DNA of 64,000 nt from contig DATAWP010000018.1 in assembly GCA_036267155.1 (NCBI GenBank), positions 37,616 to 101,615 of the forward strand, in the 5' to 3' direction. A model generated the notes under the pieces. It was given only the letters and a program-made list of their open reading frames with translations. It searched no databases and was not told the origin of the DNA. Every line of letters starts with the position of its first letter. Position 1 is the first letter of the stretch. The DNA is from PALSA-1353 sp036267155 (lineage in GTDB: Bacteria; Planctomycetota; Phycisphaerae; Tepidisphaerales; Tepidisphaeraceae). The translations under genes were made by a program, and so were the position numbers. Shown piece after piece: positions 32,673-40,651 of this stretch.

Positions 32673-34178
32673 CTAAAACCCCCGCTGCGCGATCTCCACT
32701 GCCTTGAGCATCGCTTTGGCCTTGTTCATCGTTTCTTCGTATTCGTTTTCCGGGATCGAATCGGCCACGACGCCGGCGCCGGCCTGAACGTCGAAAACCC
32801 CATTTCGCCAAACGATTGTGCGCAGGGCGATGCACGTATCCATATTCCCCGCGAAATCCAGGTATCCGACGGCTCCGCCGTAGGGCCCGCGGCGAGTCGG
32901 CTCCAATTCATCGATGATCTGCATCGCCCGGATTTTGGGGGCGCCGCTGACCGTCCCCACCGGCAAACTCACACGCAATGCATCCAGGGCGGTCAATCCA
33001 TCCGCCAACTCGCCGGTCACATTGCTCGTGATGTGCATGACGTGGCTGTAGCGCTCGACGGTCATCACATCGCTGGTTTTCACCGTGCCCGCCTTGGCGA
33101 CCCGGCCGACATCGTTGCGATGCAGATCGACGAGCATGATGTGCTCGGCCCGCTCCTTCGGATCGGCCAGAAGTTCCTGTTCCAGAGCAATATCTTCCTG
33201 TTCGGTCGCGCCGCGCCGGCGCGTGCCGGCCAATGGCCGGCTTGTCACCACGCGGTCGCTCACCCGGCACAGAATTTCCGGACTCGATCCGATCAGCGTG
33301 CAGGCCGGGCTTTTCAGATAAAACATGAACGGCGACGGATTGATGATCCGCAGGGCCCGATACACGTCGAAGGGGCTGGCGGATGAATTGACGCGCAACC
33401 GCTGGCTCGGCACAAACTGAAAGATGTCTCCAGCCTTGATGTATTCCTTGCCAGCGCGAACCATCTGCTCGTATTGCTGCTTCGTGCAGTTGGCCGAAAA
33501 CGCCAGGGACAGCGGACCGCCGGAATCGATCTCTCCGATGGCGGAAATCGGCGGCTGCTGCAACCGGGAAACGATCTCGTCGATTCGCCGGCCCGCATCC
33601 CGATAAGCCGCCTCGGCGCCGCCCGCGCCCACCTCGGCGTTGGCGACCACCTTGATCGTCTTATCCACGTGATCGAAAATCACCAGCTCGCCATACAGTC
33701 CAAAGAGCAGATCCGGCAATCGCCGATCATCCTTTGGCGGAGAGGTCAGCTTTTCTCCTTCGTAATACCGAATGGTGTCATACCCCGCGTATCCCACGAG
33801 CCCGCCGGTGAAGGCGGGCAAATGCTTGTCATGATGATACGATTGCGCCGGCAGGAGTTTTTTCAGATCGGACAGCGGATCACTGGTCGTGAATTCCCGC
33901 GGTGGTTTGCCCACATCCTGAATCGAAGCATGGCCATCGGAAACTTGATAAACCAACCGCGGGCCGGCCGCGATGAAGCTGTATCGCCCGATCTTCTCTC
34001 CGCCGATGACGCTTTCCAGCAGGAACGCGTGCTGCTCGCGCCCCAGAACCTCAAAAGCGCTGACCGGCGTCAGCCGATCGGCCAGCAATTGCCGGTAAAC
34101 CGGAATGATCTTCGCCCTGGCGGCGACGCCGGAAAACTCTTCCAAACTCGGGAAATACTGCCGCATGGTTGCATGCAA
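32673..34178 (-). CDS. trpE: Anthranilate synthase component I (TrpE)
   Basis: The 501-aa enzyme converts chorismate to anthranilate with a glutaminase partner (not in view). FLLESVIGGEKIGRYSF at about residues 52-68 contains the LLES element of the tryptophan feedback site. RPLAGTRRRG carries Ala where PabB has Lys. EHIMLVDLHRNDVGRV, LPVGTVSGAPKIRAMQIIDE and GPYGGAVGYLDFAGNMD complete the chorismate fold. The start at 34178 is followed by a second ATG four codons on (MRQYFPSLEEF), equally likely. It is not in a trp operon here; its neighbours are a repeat and a toxin-antitoxin pair. Confidence 0.94.
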   Translation of the reverse strand: MHATMRQYFPSLEEFSGVAARAKIIPVYRQLLADRLTPVSAFEVLGREQHAFLLESVIGGEKIGRYSFIAAGPRLVYQVSDGHASIQDVGKPPREFTTSDPLSDLKKLLPAQSYHHDKHLPAFTGGLVGYAGYDTIRYYEGEKLTSPPKDDRRLPDLLFGLYGELVIFDHVDKTIKVVANAEVGAGGAEAAYRDAGRRIDEIVSRLQQPPISAIGEIDSGGPLSLAFSANCTKQQYEQMVRAGKEYIKAGDIFQFVPSQRLRVNSSASPFDVYRALRIINPSPFMFYLKSPACTLIGSSPEILCRVSDRVVTSRPLAGTRRRGATEQEDIALEQELLADPKERAEHIMLVDLHRNDVGRVAKAGTVKTSDVMTVERYSHVMHITSNVTGELADGLTALDALRVSLPVGTVSGAPKIRAMQIIDELEPTRRGPYGGAVGYLDFAGNMDTCIALRTIVWRNGVFDVQAGAGVVADSIPENEYEETMNKAKAMLKAVEIAQRGF

Positions 34179-34211
34179 GGTAAGTGGGGCGGGGTAAAAG
34201 TCAAAAACGGC

Positions 34212-34571
34212 TTACTGTCGGCTGGTCGGCCCAATCGTCGATACACCGCCGGTTGGATCGATTCTGATCATTTGTCCCGCCTGTAGTGAGCAAAAAGCTT
34301 TTTCAATGAACGGCGCCAGCGGTAACAGATGTTCCGGCGTGTTCCGAACCACGTCGAGCAAGATGATCGGCAATGGCAGCCGGTTGAGGTTTTGCTGCTT
34401 TTCGATGTTCTTATCGACCGTTAGAAAAACGTCGAAGTGCTTGGCTGCTTCCAGAAGTAATTCACCGTTGCGAAGTTGCTGCCAATTCATCTGCGCCGCA
34501 GTTTTGATTTGGTGTGCGGGAAAACCCCACCGAAGTGGCGCCGGCACGCAATGGGCGAACAAAATCCTCAC
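34212..34571 (-). CDS. DUF5615 (PIN-like) toxin with atypical N-terminal active site
   Basis: The 119-aa protein has the DUF5615 pattern: MRILFAHCVPAPLRWGF, then IKTAAQMNWQQLRNGELLLE, FDVFLTVDKNIEKQQNL and LPIILLDVVRN. Members usually begin with a strand carrying an Asp-Glu pair (LDEN/LDECVP) that is thought to bind metal. Here this reads FAHCVP, both acidic residues being lost, while the later Glu and Asp are present. The protein may be a non-catalytic toxin. It overlaps its DUF433 partner by four bases (ATGA). Confidence 0.75.
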   Translation of the reverse strand: MRILFAHCVPAPLRWGFPAHQIKTAAQMNWQQLRNGELLLEAAKHFDVFLTVDKNIEKQQNLNRLPLPIILLDVVRNTPEHLLPLAPFIEKAFCSLQAGQMIRIDPTGGVSTIGPTSRQ

Positions 34572-34873
34572 GGTTTTGGAAGCTCTGCGAGCAATCCTGT
34601 TTGGGCCAGATCGATGACTCCGACCGCCTGTTCCCGGGCAACTCCCTCGAAATCCTTTAGAAATTTGTCCAACGCATGGCCGGATTCGAGGTAATCAAAG
34701 AGATTCTTGATTGGAACGCGCGTTCCCGCGAAGCAAGGCATTCCGCCAAGCCGCTGAGGATTGATCCAGATCAGGCCAAACAGAGGATGCCCCCTGGGGA
34801 CAAGATCTCCTTTCAACGCCTCTTCAGACAGAGGCTTGATAGGACGGCCGGCTTGTTTTTCCAAAGTGGCCAT
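34568..34873 (-). CDS. DUF433 antitoxin
   Basis: The 101-aa protein ends with the full family pattern: FGLIWINPQRLGGMPCFAGT, RVPIKNLFDYLESGHALDKF and LKDFEGVAREQAVGVID. It is followed directly (four-base overlap) by the DUF5615 gene, the standard toxin-antitoxin arrangement, with the antitoxin first. The N-terminal 30 residues (TLEKQAGRPIKPLSEEALKG) are an extension not always present. It likely represses its own promoter. Confidence 0.8.
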   Translation of the reverse strand: MATLEKQAGRPIKPLSEEALKGDLVPRGHPLFGLIWINPQRLGGMPCFAGTRVPIKNLFDYLESGHALDKFLKDFEGVAREQAVGVIDLAQTGLLAELPKP

Positions 34874-34923
34874 GGTGCGCCCGAGGAGGGCGAAGCCAGT
34901 TTACCATGTTTTGTTACTCCAGA

Positions 34924-34968
34924 GGAATCCTGCTCAGTGGAATCCTGCTCAATGGAATCCTGCTCATG
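34924..34968 (+). repeat. 15-base tandem repeat, three units
   Basis: GGAATCCTGCTCAGT, GGAATCCTGCTCAAT and GGAATCCTGCTCATG in direct succession, 35 bases before the pterin gene start. It may affect the leader of that transcript; no function is known. Confidence 0.8.
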
Positions 34969-35002
34969 GCAATTCAGGCAATTTCGCTTAGTCTTTACGC
35001 CG

Positions 35003-35368
35003 ATGTCCTACGAAATCTGCACGATCCGCCAGTTCTCCGCCAGCCATCAATTGCGGCTCTACGACGGCTCGCTTGAGCCGCTGCACGGGCACAACTGGTC
35101 GGTGAAAGTCATCGTTTCCGGTGCGGAACTCGACTCCATCGGCGTGGTCATGGACTTTCACGAACTGGAACGGCTGGTCGATCGGCTTGTGGTCCCGATG
35201 CACAATCGCCACCTCAACGAATTGGCCGCCTTCGCGGCTGGGCTGAACCCCTCGGCGGAAAATGTTGCCGGCCATGTCGGGTCCAACCTGGCTCTTCCAC
35301 CTCGCGTTCGCCTGGTTTGCGTCGAGGTTTGGGAGACTCCGGACAATTCCGCGGTTTATCGGCCGTGA
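35003..35368 (+). CDS. 6-pyruvoyl-tetrahydropterin synthase family protein, PTPS-III-like
   Basis: The 121-aa T-fold enzyme acts on dihydroneopterin triphosphate or dihydroneopterin. Zinc ligands are in FSASHQL and in the HGHNW pair. In QueD the residue just before this pair is a catalytic Cys (C-x3-HGH). Here the segment reads SLEPLHGHNW with no Cys but a Glu three residues before the first His (ExxHGH), the pattern described for PTPS-III, which supplies folate precursors in place of FolB. VVMDFHELERLVDRLV and PSAENVAGHV are conserved. The start ATG 35003 gives a natural N-terminus; the frame is open further back. QueD-type function in queuosine is the alternative. Confidence 0.85.
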   Translation: MSYEICTIRQFSASHQLRLYDGSLEPLHGHNWSVKVIVSGAELDSIGVVMDFHELERLVDRLVVPMHNRHLNELAAFAAGLNPSAENVAGHVGSNLALPPRVRLVCVEVWETPDNSAVYRP

Positions 35369-35439
35369 ATGGCTTATCGCCCGGTATCAATATATGTTTG
35401 ACCCGCGCTAAGCCGACCAATAGGATTGAAGTGTCAATC

Positions 35440-35940
35440 ATGAAATGTGAAAAGTGCAATAGACCGGCCACGGTGCATCTGACGGAGATCCGAAGCGGCA
35501 AAAAGATTGAAAAGCATCTCTGCGAGCAGTGCGCGGCTCAGATTGAGAGCCTATCCACAAAATCCCACACACCGATCAACGAGTTGCTGACCAATTTCGT
35601 CCTGGCTCATAGCGGGATGGCCAAGGAACAGTCGGGCAGTTGCCCGCAATGCGGGATGGCGTGGGCCGATTTCCGCCAGACGGGGCTGCTGGGATGCGAG
35701 CATGATTACACCGCTTTCGACAAGGATTTGAGCCCTCTTCTTCAGCGGGCTCATGAGAACGCGACCCATCACCTGGGCAAGGTGCCGACGCGGCGCGGCG
35801 GGACCAGTGTTCCGGTCAAACGCCAACTCGACCTGACGCGTTTGCGCAAGGAACTCGGCCGGGCTGTTGAATCCGAGGATTACGAACGCGCCGCCAAGCT
35901 GCGGGACCAAATTCGTGAAGCCGAGGGGCAAGGCCAATAG
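35440..35940 (+). CDS. mcsA: McsA-like activator of protein arginine kinase
   Basis: The 166-aa protein has two zinc-finger pairs: CEKCNRPATVHLTE with CEQC, then CPQCGMAWADF with GCEHDY. It ends in a UvrB/UvrC (UVR) motif near residues 133-160 (LDLTRLRKELGRAVESEDYE, RAAKLRDQIRE). McsA activates McsB and helps deliver phospho-arginine substrates. Gene order mcsA then mcsB with nine bases between is as in Firmicutes. I chose ATG 35440, where the first CxxC starts. Confidence 0.9.
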   Translation: MKCEKCNRPATVHLTEIRSGKKIEKHLCEQCAAQIESLSTKSHTPINELLTNFVLAHSGMAKEQSGSCPQCGMAWADFRQTGLLGCEHDYTAFDKDLSPLLQRAHENATHHLGKVPTRRGGTSVPVKRQLDLTRLRKELGRAVESEDYERAAKLRDQIREAEGQGQ

Positions 35941-35949
35941 AGCAATCCC

Positions 35950-37005
35950 ATGAAGCTGAGCGATCTGACTTCCCAGGCAGGCGAATGGCTCCGCGGCAGC
36001 GGGCCGATGAGCGATATCGTCATCTCGTCGCGCGTTCGGCTGGCGCGAAACGTTTCGGGGTTCCCCTTTCTGTCCCGCTGCACGCGAACCCAGCGGCAAA
36101 GCCTCGAGCAAAAAATCCGCGACACGATTCTGGCGGCCCGGCTTTCTCCAAAAACTCTCTACGTCGATCTTGAATCCGCTCCGGAGATCGATCGCCAGCT
36201 TCTGGTCGAGCGCCATCTCATCAGCCGGCCGCACAAGGAAGCGCAGGGCGCCCGCGGCGTCGCGGTCGGGGAAAATGAAACTCTCGCGATCATGGTCAAC
36301 GAGGAGGACCACCTTCGCATCCAGGTTCTCCGCAGCGGATTGCAGCTTGAAGAAGCCTGGGAGCAGATCAACGGCGTGGACGACCAACTCGAATCCACGC
36401 TTGATTTCGCGTTTCATCCCCGATTCGGATATTTGACCGCATGTCCGACAAACGTCGGCACCGGCATCCGCGTCAGCGTCATGCTCCATCTGCCGGCCCT
36501 GAAACTCACCAGCGAAATCGAAAAGGTCTTCCGGGCCGCCAAGGAATTACGCCTGGCCGTCCGCGGCCTCTACGGCGAAGGCACCGAAGCCACCGGCGAT
36601 TTTTATCAAATCTCCAACCAGACCACGCTCGGCAAGACCGAGGAAGACATCGTCGGCGATTTCAAGCACCTGGTGATTCCCAAGATCATCGATTACGAGC
36701 ATCACGCCCGAAAAACCCTAGTGAGCGAGCGGCCCCAGGCTCTGGACGACAAGGTCTGGCGAGCGCTGGGACTTTTGCGCTCGGCCCGGCTCATGGAGAC
36801 CGAAGAAACCCTCGTTGCCCTGAGCCATCTCCGCCTCGGCGTGAATCTCAAGCGGGTGAAGGACATCGACATCAATAAGGTCAACGAGTTGTTCCTGCTC
36901 ACGCAGGAGGCCCACCTGCAAAAAGTCCTGGGCAAAAAACTCGAAGGGGACGCCCGCCGCGCGGCGCGCGCCGAGTTCATCCGTCAACGCCTCAGCGCCG
37001 ATTGA
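35950..37005 (+). CDS. mcsB: Protein arginine kinase McsB
   Basis: McsB phosphorylates arginine residues and marks proteins for ClpCP. The 351-aa phosphagen-kinase fold shows VISSRVRLARN near residue 25, NEEDHLRIQ for ATP or substrate handling and TACPTNVGTGIRVSVM with the conserved Cys. FYQISNQTTLGKTEEDIV is also typical. The C-terminal allosteric motif RDxxRA appears here as GDARRA, lacking the first Arg, so phospho-arginine feedback may be weakened. It is the second gene of the mcsAB unit and ends in a palindromic hairpin. Confidence 0.93.
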   Translation: MKLSDLTSQAGEWLRGSGPMSDIVISSRVRLARNVSGFPFLSRCTRTQRQSLEQKIRDTILAARLSPKTLYVDLESAPEIDRQLLVERHLISRPHKEAQGARGVAVGENETLAIMVNEEDHLRIQVLRSGLQLEEAWEQINGVDDQLESTLDFAFHPRFGYLTACPTNVGTGIRVSVMLHLPALKLTSEIEKVFRAAKELRLAVRGLYGEGTEATGDFYQISNQTTLGKTEEDIVGDFKHLVIPKIIDYEHHARKTLVSERPQALDDKVWRALGLLRSARLMETEETLVALSHLRLGVNLKRVKDIDINKVNELFLLTQEAHLQKVLGKKLEGDARRAARAEFIRQRLSAD

Positions 37006-37043
37006 ATCTACGGACGTGAATTAACTTGCGATTTTGCCCAAAG

Positions 37044-37065
37044 CCGCATGATGGCCATCGTGCGG
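37044..37065. terminator. Hairpin between convergent mcsB and ATP-grasp genes
   Basis: CCGCATGATGG pairs with CCATCGTGCGG with one mismatch and almost no loop, followed by TCTTT. It lies 40 bases past the mcsB stop and just before the convergent gene's stop. Confidence 0.45.
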
Positions 37066-37068
37066 TCT

Positions 37069-38313
37069 TTACGCCATCACACGCGTCGTTTCCGCGGCTG
37101 CGTCAGCCGGCGGTTGCGGAACCTTCACGCCGCGCCATCGCCGCCGAACAAATCGCCGCACCCGCTTGTACCCCAACTGCACAAAGCTCGTAAAGAAAAA
37201 CACGATGACATTTGCATCCGCCCAGGGCGTGTCCGTCCTGATCGTACCGAAGATCCACTTGCCCAGGCCGATGAGATCCAAATCGGTAATGCACCGCCGA
37301 ACATCCTGCGGGAACATGTAAATGATCGGCCGGGTTTTGCCGATTATCCGCGGGCGCTGCACGGTCAGCCGGTCCTCCAGAAAATCTCCGACCGCCCGCT
37401 CGTAGCTCACTCCGACGTATTTTCCCAGGTGATAGGTCGCGATCGCGCGGCCGTTGAATTCGATGACGATGAATTGGCCGGTCTTCTGGTCCTGAATCCA
37501 ATCGAATCCGCAAAGTCCGTGAAAGCCCGTCAAGGCCCCGATGTCCGCGGCGATGTGTTCCAGGCGATCGTCGCAGAAGTACTCGCGGATGCACGATGGC
37601 CCGAATGCGCCCGGCCAGGTCCGCCTGGCGTAAGCGCTCGTGCTGCACATCAGCCGGCCGCGGTGGTACAGCGTATTGGTCTTGCCCACCCGGCCATGGA
37701 TCGTCTGCTGAACCACGACCGGGCCGGTATCGGATAACGTTTCGTAAGTCGGCGCCACGTCGGCCGGTCGAAGGACCTGCACGACGCCCGCGCCGGCGCA
37801 GTCCACGTCGCGTTTGAAAAAAAGCGGATACTCAAGCTGCTCCGCCGCCGCCAGCGCATCGGCGTGCGACGCGCACACGCGCATCGGGGGAATGGGAATT
37901 CCCGCCGCGGCAGCGGCCTTCATAAACGACGCCTTGCGAAAGATCACGTCGGCGGCCGTCCACGGATCGACGGGAAAAACCTGCTTCAGCCAACTCTGGT
38001 CCCGGCAAAGAATCCCCGCCTGCAGCGCCAGCTCATCGCCAAATATGACCCATGGCAGCGTCCCGCGGTAGGTTTCCATGAGTTTGCGCAGCGCGCGGGC
38101 GCCGGATGCCGGATCGGTGCCGCAGGGGATCATTCGCTCGACATAGCGGGACGCGGTGATCGGGGCCAGCGGATCGCCAAGGACCGTGACCCGGCAACCG
38201 GATCGGTGCAGCATCAATGGAATGCGAGACAAGCTGAAACGGTCTTCCAGGGCAACCAGGATGACTTCGTGCCGCTGGTCTACCATGCCCCCTTCAGACT
38301 CCCGACCAAACAT
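37069..38313 (-). CDS. ATP-grasp protein, function unknown
   Basis: The 414-aa protein starts with a pre-ATP-grasp domain (EVILVALEDRFSLSRIPLML, HRSGCRVTVLGDPL). The grasp domain follows: YPLFFKRDVDCAGAGVV with the ATP-binding Lys, PVVVQQTIHGRVGKTNTLY, and FDWIQDQKTGQFIVIEFNGR with metal-binding acidic residues. It resembles carbamoyl-phosphate-synthase-type ligases that join a carboxylate to an amine (peptide or polymer tailing). The C-terminus adds about 80 residues with a hydrophobic patch (VIVFFFTSFVQLGYK) and a basic tail. The substrate is unknown. I chose ATG 38313; ATG 38286 is possible. It is divergent from modA. Confidence 0.7.
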   Translation of the reverse strand: MFGRESEGGMVDQRHEVILVALEDRFSLSRIPLMLHRSGCRVTVLGDPLAPITASRYVERMIPCGTDPASGARALRKLMETYRGTLPWVIFGDELALQAGILCRDQSWLKQVFPVDPWTAADVIFRKASFMKAAAAAGIPIPPMRVCASHADALAAAEQLEYPLFFKRDVDCAGAGVVQVLRPADVAPTYETLSDTGPVVVQQTIHGRVGKTNTLYHRGRLMCSTSAYARRTWPGAFGPSCIREYFCDDRLEHIAADIGALTGFHGLCGFDWIQDQKTGQFIVIEFNGRAIATYHLGKYVGVSYERAVGDFLEDRLTVQRPRIIGKTRPIIYMFPQDVRRCITDLDLIGLGKWIFGTIRTDTPWADANVIVFFFTSFVQLGYKRVRRFVRRRWRGVKVPQPPADAAAETTRVMA

Positions 38314-38420
38314 ACGCACATTATCGCCTTTTCGCGGATTTAGCTTAAAATCGTGGCTGGCGCGGACGTGAACATTTTTGCCGCGATTTCCAGATCGAAA
38401 TTGTCTATATTTTCCAGAAT

Positions 38421-39191
38421 ATGTCCAGAACAATCACGTTTCTTCTAGCGGTTCTCCTCGGCGCTTTGGGCTGTTTTGGCGATCAGGTTACGATCTCCGC
38501 CGCCATCAGCCTTAAAGAGACATTGACTGATATCGCCAATGTTTATCGGACGGACACCCGGAATACGGCCGACCTGAATTTCGGCGCATCGGGAACTCTG
38601 GCCGTTCAAATTCAGCAAGGGGCGCCGGTCGATCTGTTCATTTCCGCCGGGAACAAGGAAGTCGATGCCTTGATTAAAGCCGGACTGGTCGAGCCCGCAT
38701 CGCGGAAGGTCGTTGCTGGAAACCAACTCGTTCTCATCGTCCCCGCCGATTTCGCCAACCCACCGGAAAAGTTCGATGATTTGTTGGACGTTCGCTTCCA
38801 TCACGTGGCCATCGGCGAACCGAAGGTCGTCCCCGCCGGGCAATATGCGATGCAGACTCTCAAAGCCCTGGGCCTGGACGAAAAACTTTCGTCCAAGCTC
38901 ATCATGGCGGAGAACGTTCGCCAGGTGCTGTCGTACGTCATCCGCGGCGAAGCCGATGCCGGGTTGGTCTATTCCACTGATGCCCGCCAGGCGGGCGACG
39001 CGGTTCGCGTTGCGCTGACGGCCGGCGAATCCACGCACAATCCAATCGTTTATCCCGCCGTGGTCGTCAACGCCGGTCACCACTCCCAGGCGCTGAAGTT
39101 CCTTGACTATCTGTCGACCGACAGGGCCCGCCAGATTTTCCTCGATCACGGATTCACGGTTCCCGCCCCGCAGCCCACGACGCGGAACTAG
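38421..39191 (+). CDS. modA: Molybdate ABC transporter substrate-binding protein ModA
   Basis: The 256-aa protein has a signal sequence with a Cys (LLGALGCFG), so it may be a lipoprotein. It then shows VTISAAISLKETLTDIANVY, LNFGASGTLAVQIQQGAPVD and LFISAGNKEVDALIKAGLVE, conserved in ModA/WtpA-type oxyanion-binding proteins; YVIRGEADAGLVYSTDA near residue 175 is the second anion-side motif. It delivers molybdate (or tungstate) to ModB. It is followed 33 bases later by modB. No modC ATPase is found next to them. Confidence 0.9.
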   Translation: MSRTITFLLAVLLGALGCFGDQVTISAAISLKETLTDIANVYRTDTRNTADLNFGASGTLAVQIQQGAPVDLFISAGNKEVDALIKAGLVEPASRKVVAGNQLVLIVPADFANPPEKFDDLLDVRFHHVAIGEPKVVPAGQYAMQTLKALGLDEKLSSKLIMAENVRQVLSYVIRGEADAGLVYSTDARQAGDAVRVALTAGESTHNPIVYPAVVVNAGHHSQALKFLDYLSTDRARQIFLDHGFTVPAPQPTTRN

Positions 39192-39224
39192 CAACCGGAC
39201 GTCGAAAACCAGAAACTTGTAATC

Positions 39225-39881
39225 ATGGATCCCCTCTGGCACGCGCTGCTGCAATCATTGCGGATCGCTTCGCTGGCGACTCTCGGCGCTGGTATCGTCG
39301 CCATTCCCGTTGCGTACCTGTTGGCGCGCCGGCAATTCCCCGGGAAAGCGATTGCTGAAACGCTGCTGACGATGCCCCTCGTTTTGCCGCCGACCGTCGT
39401 CGGTTATTTCCTGCTGGTGCTGCTCGGCCATAACGGGCTGCTGAGCCATCCGTTTCACTTCAGCATTATCTGGACGTGGTACGGCGCTGCCGTTGCGGCC
39501 GGCGTCGTCGCTTTTCCGCTGCTGCTGATGCCTGCCCGCGCCTCTTTCGAGGGTGTCGACAAAGAGTTGGAAGACGTTTCCAGGCTCATGGGCGCAAACC
39601 GTTTCCAGGTCTTCTGGCACATCAGTTTACCGCTGGCCGGACGTGGAATCGCCAGCGGGTTTCTCATCGCCTTCGCACGGGCTCTGGGCGAATTTGGAGC
39701 CACGGTCATGGTCCTGGGCATCCGCGACACCACCCGAACCCTGCCGATTTTCGTCTACGACGAATTTGAGGACCTTCACCCCGCCGGCTTGGTGCCGGCC
39801 GTGCTCCTTCTGTCGGGCGTGACCCTCGTGGTGTTAGTGCTTTACAGCCGGCTTTTTCGCCCCGAACCAAAAAAATCTTAA
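39225..39881 (+). CDS. modB: Molybdate ABC transporter permease ModB
   Basis: The 218-aa permease has about five helices and the ModB-specific EAA-type loop, RALGEFGATVMVLG, near residue 150. MPLVLPPTVVGYFLLVLLG is also typical. It forms the channel for molybdate with two copies. The expected ATPase (ModC) does not follow: the next gene encodes a YeaO-like protein after about 190 bases of DNA without recognised content. Either ModC is elsewhere or a shared ATPase is used. Confidence 0.93.
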   Translation: MDPLWHALLQSLRIASLATLGAGIVAIPVAYLLARRQFPGKAIAETLLTMPLVLPPTVVGYFLLVLLGHNGLLSHPFHFSIIWTWYGAAVAAGVVAFPLLLMPARASFEGVDKELEDVSRLMGANRFQVFWHISLPLAGRGIASGFLIAFARALGEFGATVMVLGIRDTTRTLPIFVYDEFEDLHPAGLVPAVLLLSGVTLVVLVLYSRLFRPEPKKS

Positions 39882-40075
39882 CCGTGACTAACTTCACAAT
39901 CTTTCGGCCGTTTTATTACGTAGAAGATATGAAGGAACGGGCTGAGGCAGGGATGGTGGAGGGAATATAGCGCCCGGCTCAGGGGTTCCTTCCATAGAGA
40001 TAGCGCCGGTGGCGCAGGATTTGCTCCCTCTCAACGGCGATCTCAGCCGTGCCAGGGATCAGTGGAGCAGAAGCC

Positions 40076-40450
40076 ATGATCAACATCAAGCATTTTATGG
40101 ATCCGGTCGAGCCGAGAGACGGCAATCGCATTTGGGTCGAGCCGATCGGCTTGACCAACGACTTCAAACAATGGTGCCAGGTCAACCACACCCTGTGCCA
40201 CGTCGCGCCCCCGCGCGATTTATGGGTTTGGTTTACGGGGCATCCGGACGGATACGACTTCTTCCGCGCCCGCTACCACGAATGGCTGAGTAAAAGCCCC
40301 TACAAGCCGGCGTTGCAGCAGTTGGCCTGGGCCGCCATGCGCGAGGACATCACGCTGCTGCATCAGTCGGACGATCCGGAGCACAACTCGGCGACGGCGC
40401 TGTACGAGTTCCTCGTGGAACTCGAAGCCTACTGCCCGCCCGATCAGTGA
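40076..40450 (+). CDS. DUF488 (YeaO-like) protein
   Basis: The 124-aa protein reads IKHFMDPVEPRDGNRIWVEP at the start, LWVWFTGHPDGYDFFRARYH in the middle and DITLLHQSDDPEHNSATALY at the end, matching the YeaO branch of DUF488 (RVKRxYEP, WFxHDPxR, VTLLxAxKDxxHN). Function unknown. The start ATG 40076 lacks a strong ribosome site; an ATG at 40049 in the same frame is an alternative. It is followed by the GCAGAG-type hairpin repeat. Confidence 0.72.
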   Translation: MINIKHFMDPVEPRDGNRIWVEPIGLTNDFKQWCQVNHTLCHVAPPRDLWVWFTGHPDGYDFFRARYHEWLSKSPYKPALQQLAWAAMREDITLLHQSDDPEHNSATALYEFLVELEAYCPPDQ

Positions 40451-40475
40451 AATGCGCCCCGGGTATCTCGCCCCA

Positions 40476-40544
40476 ATAATCTCACGCAGAGCGCCAGGAC
40501 GCAGTGATTTCAGCCCTCTGCGTCTTGGCGCTGGGTGAGATTAT
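40476..40544. repeat. Hairpin repeat of GCAGAGCGCCAGGACGCAG type
   Basis: The left arm ATAATCTCACGCAGAGCGCC, then AGGACGCAG, pairs with CTCTGCGTCTTGGCGCTGGG, then TGAGATTAT. The word resembles the CTCTGCGTCT hairpins scattered in many bacterial genomes. It is located between the DUF488 and helicase genes. Confidence 0.85.
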
Positions 40545-40651
40545 CTTTGAATGCGCGATATCCTCGTTTGGAGAATGCGGCTGCATTGGGCTTAAGCCGC
40601 AGTGTTGCCCATTTCCTTTGATCGCCGCGTCGATGGGGATATAGTTCAGAC

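Noticed and set aside
32530..32835. N-terminal extension of the 71-aa gene through the repeat and into trpE
   Set aside because: The extension reads the antisense-frame of trpE and the dispersed repeat; ATG 32529 is the believable start.
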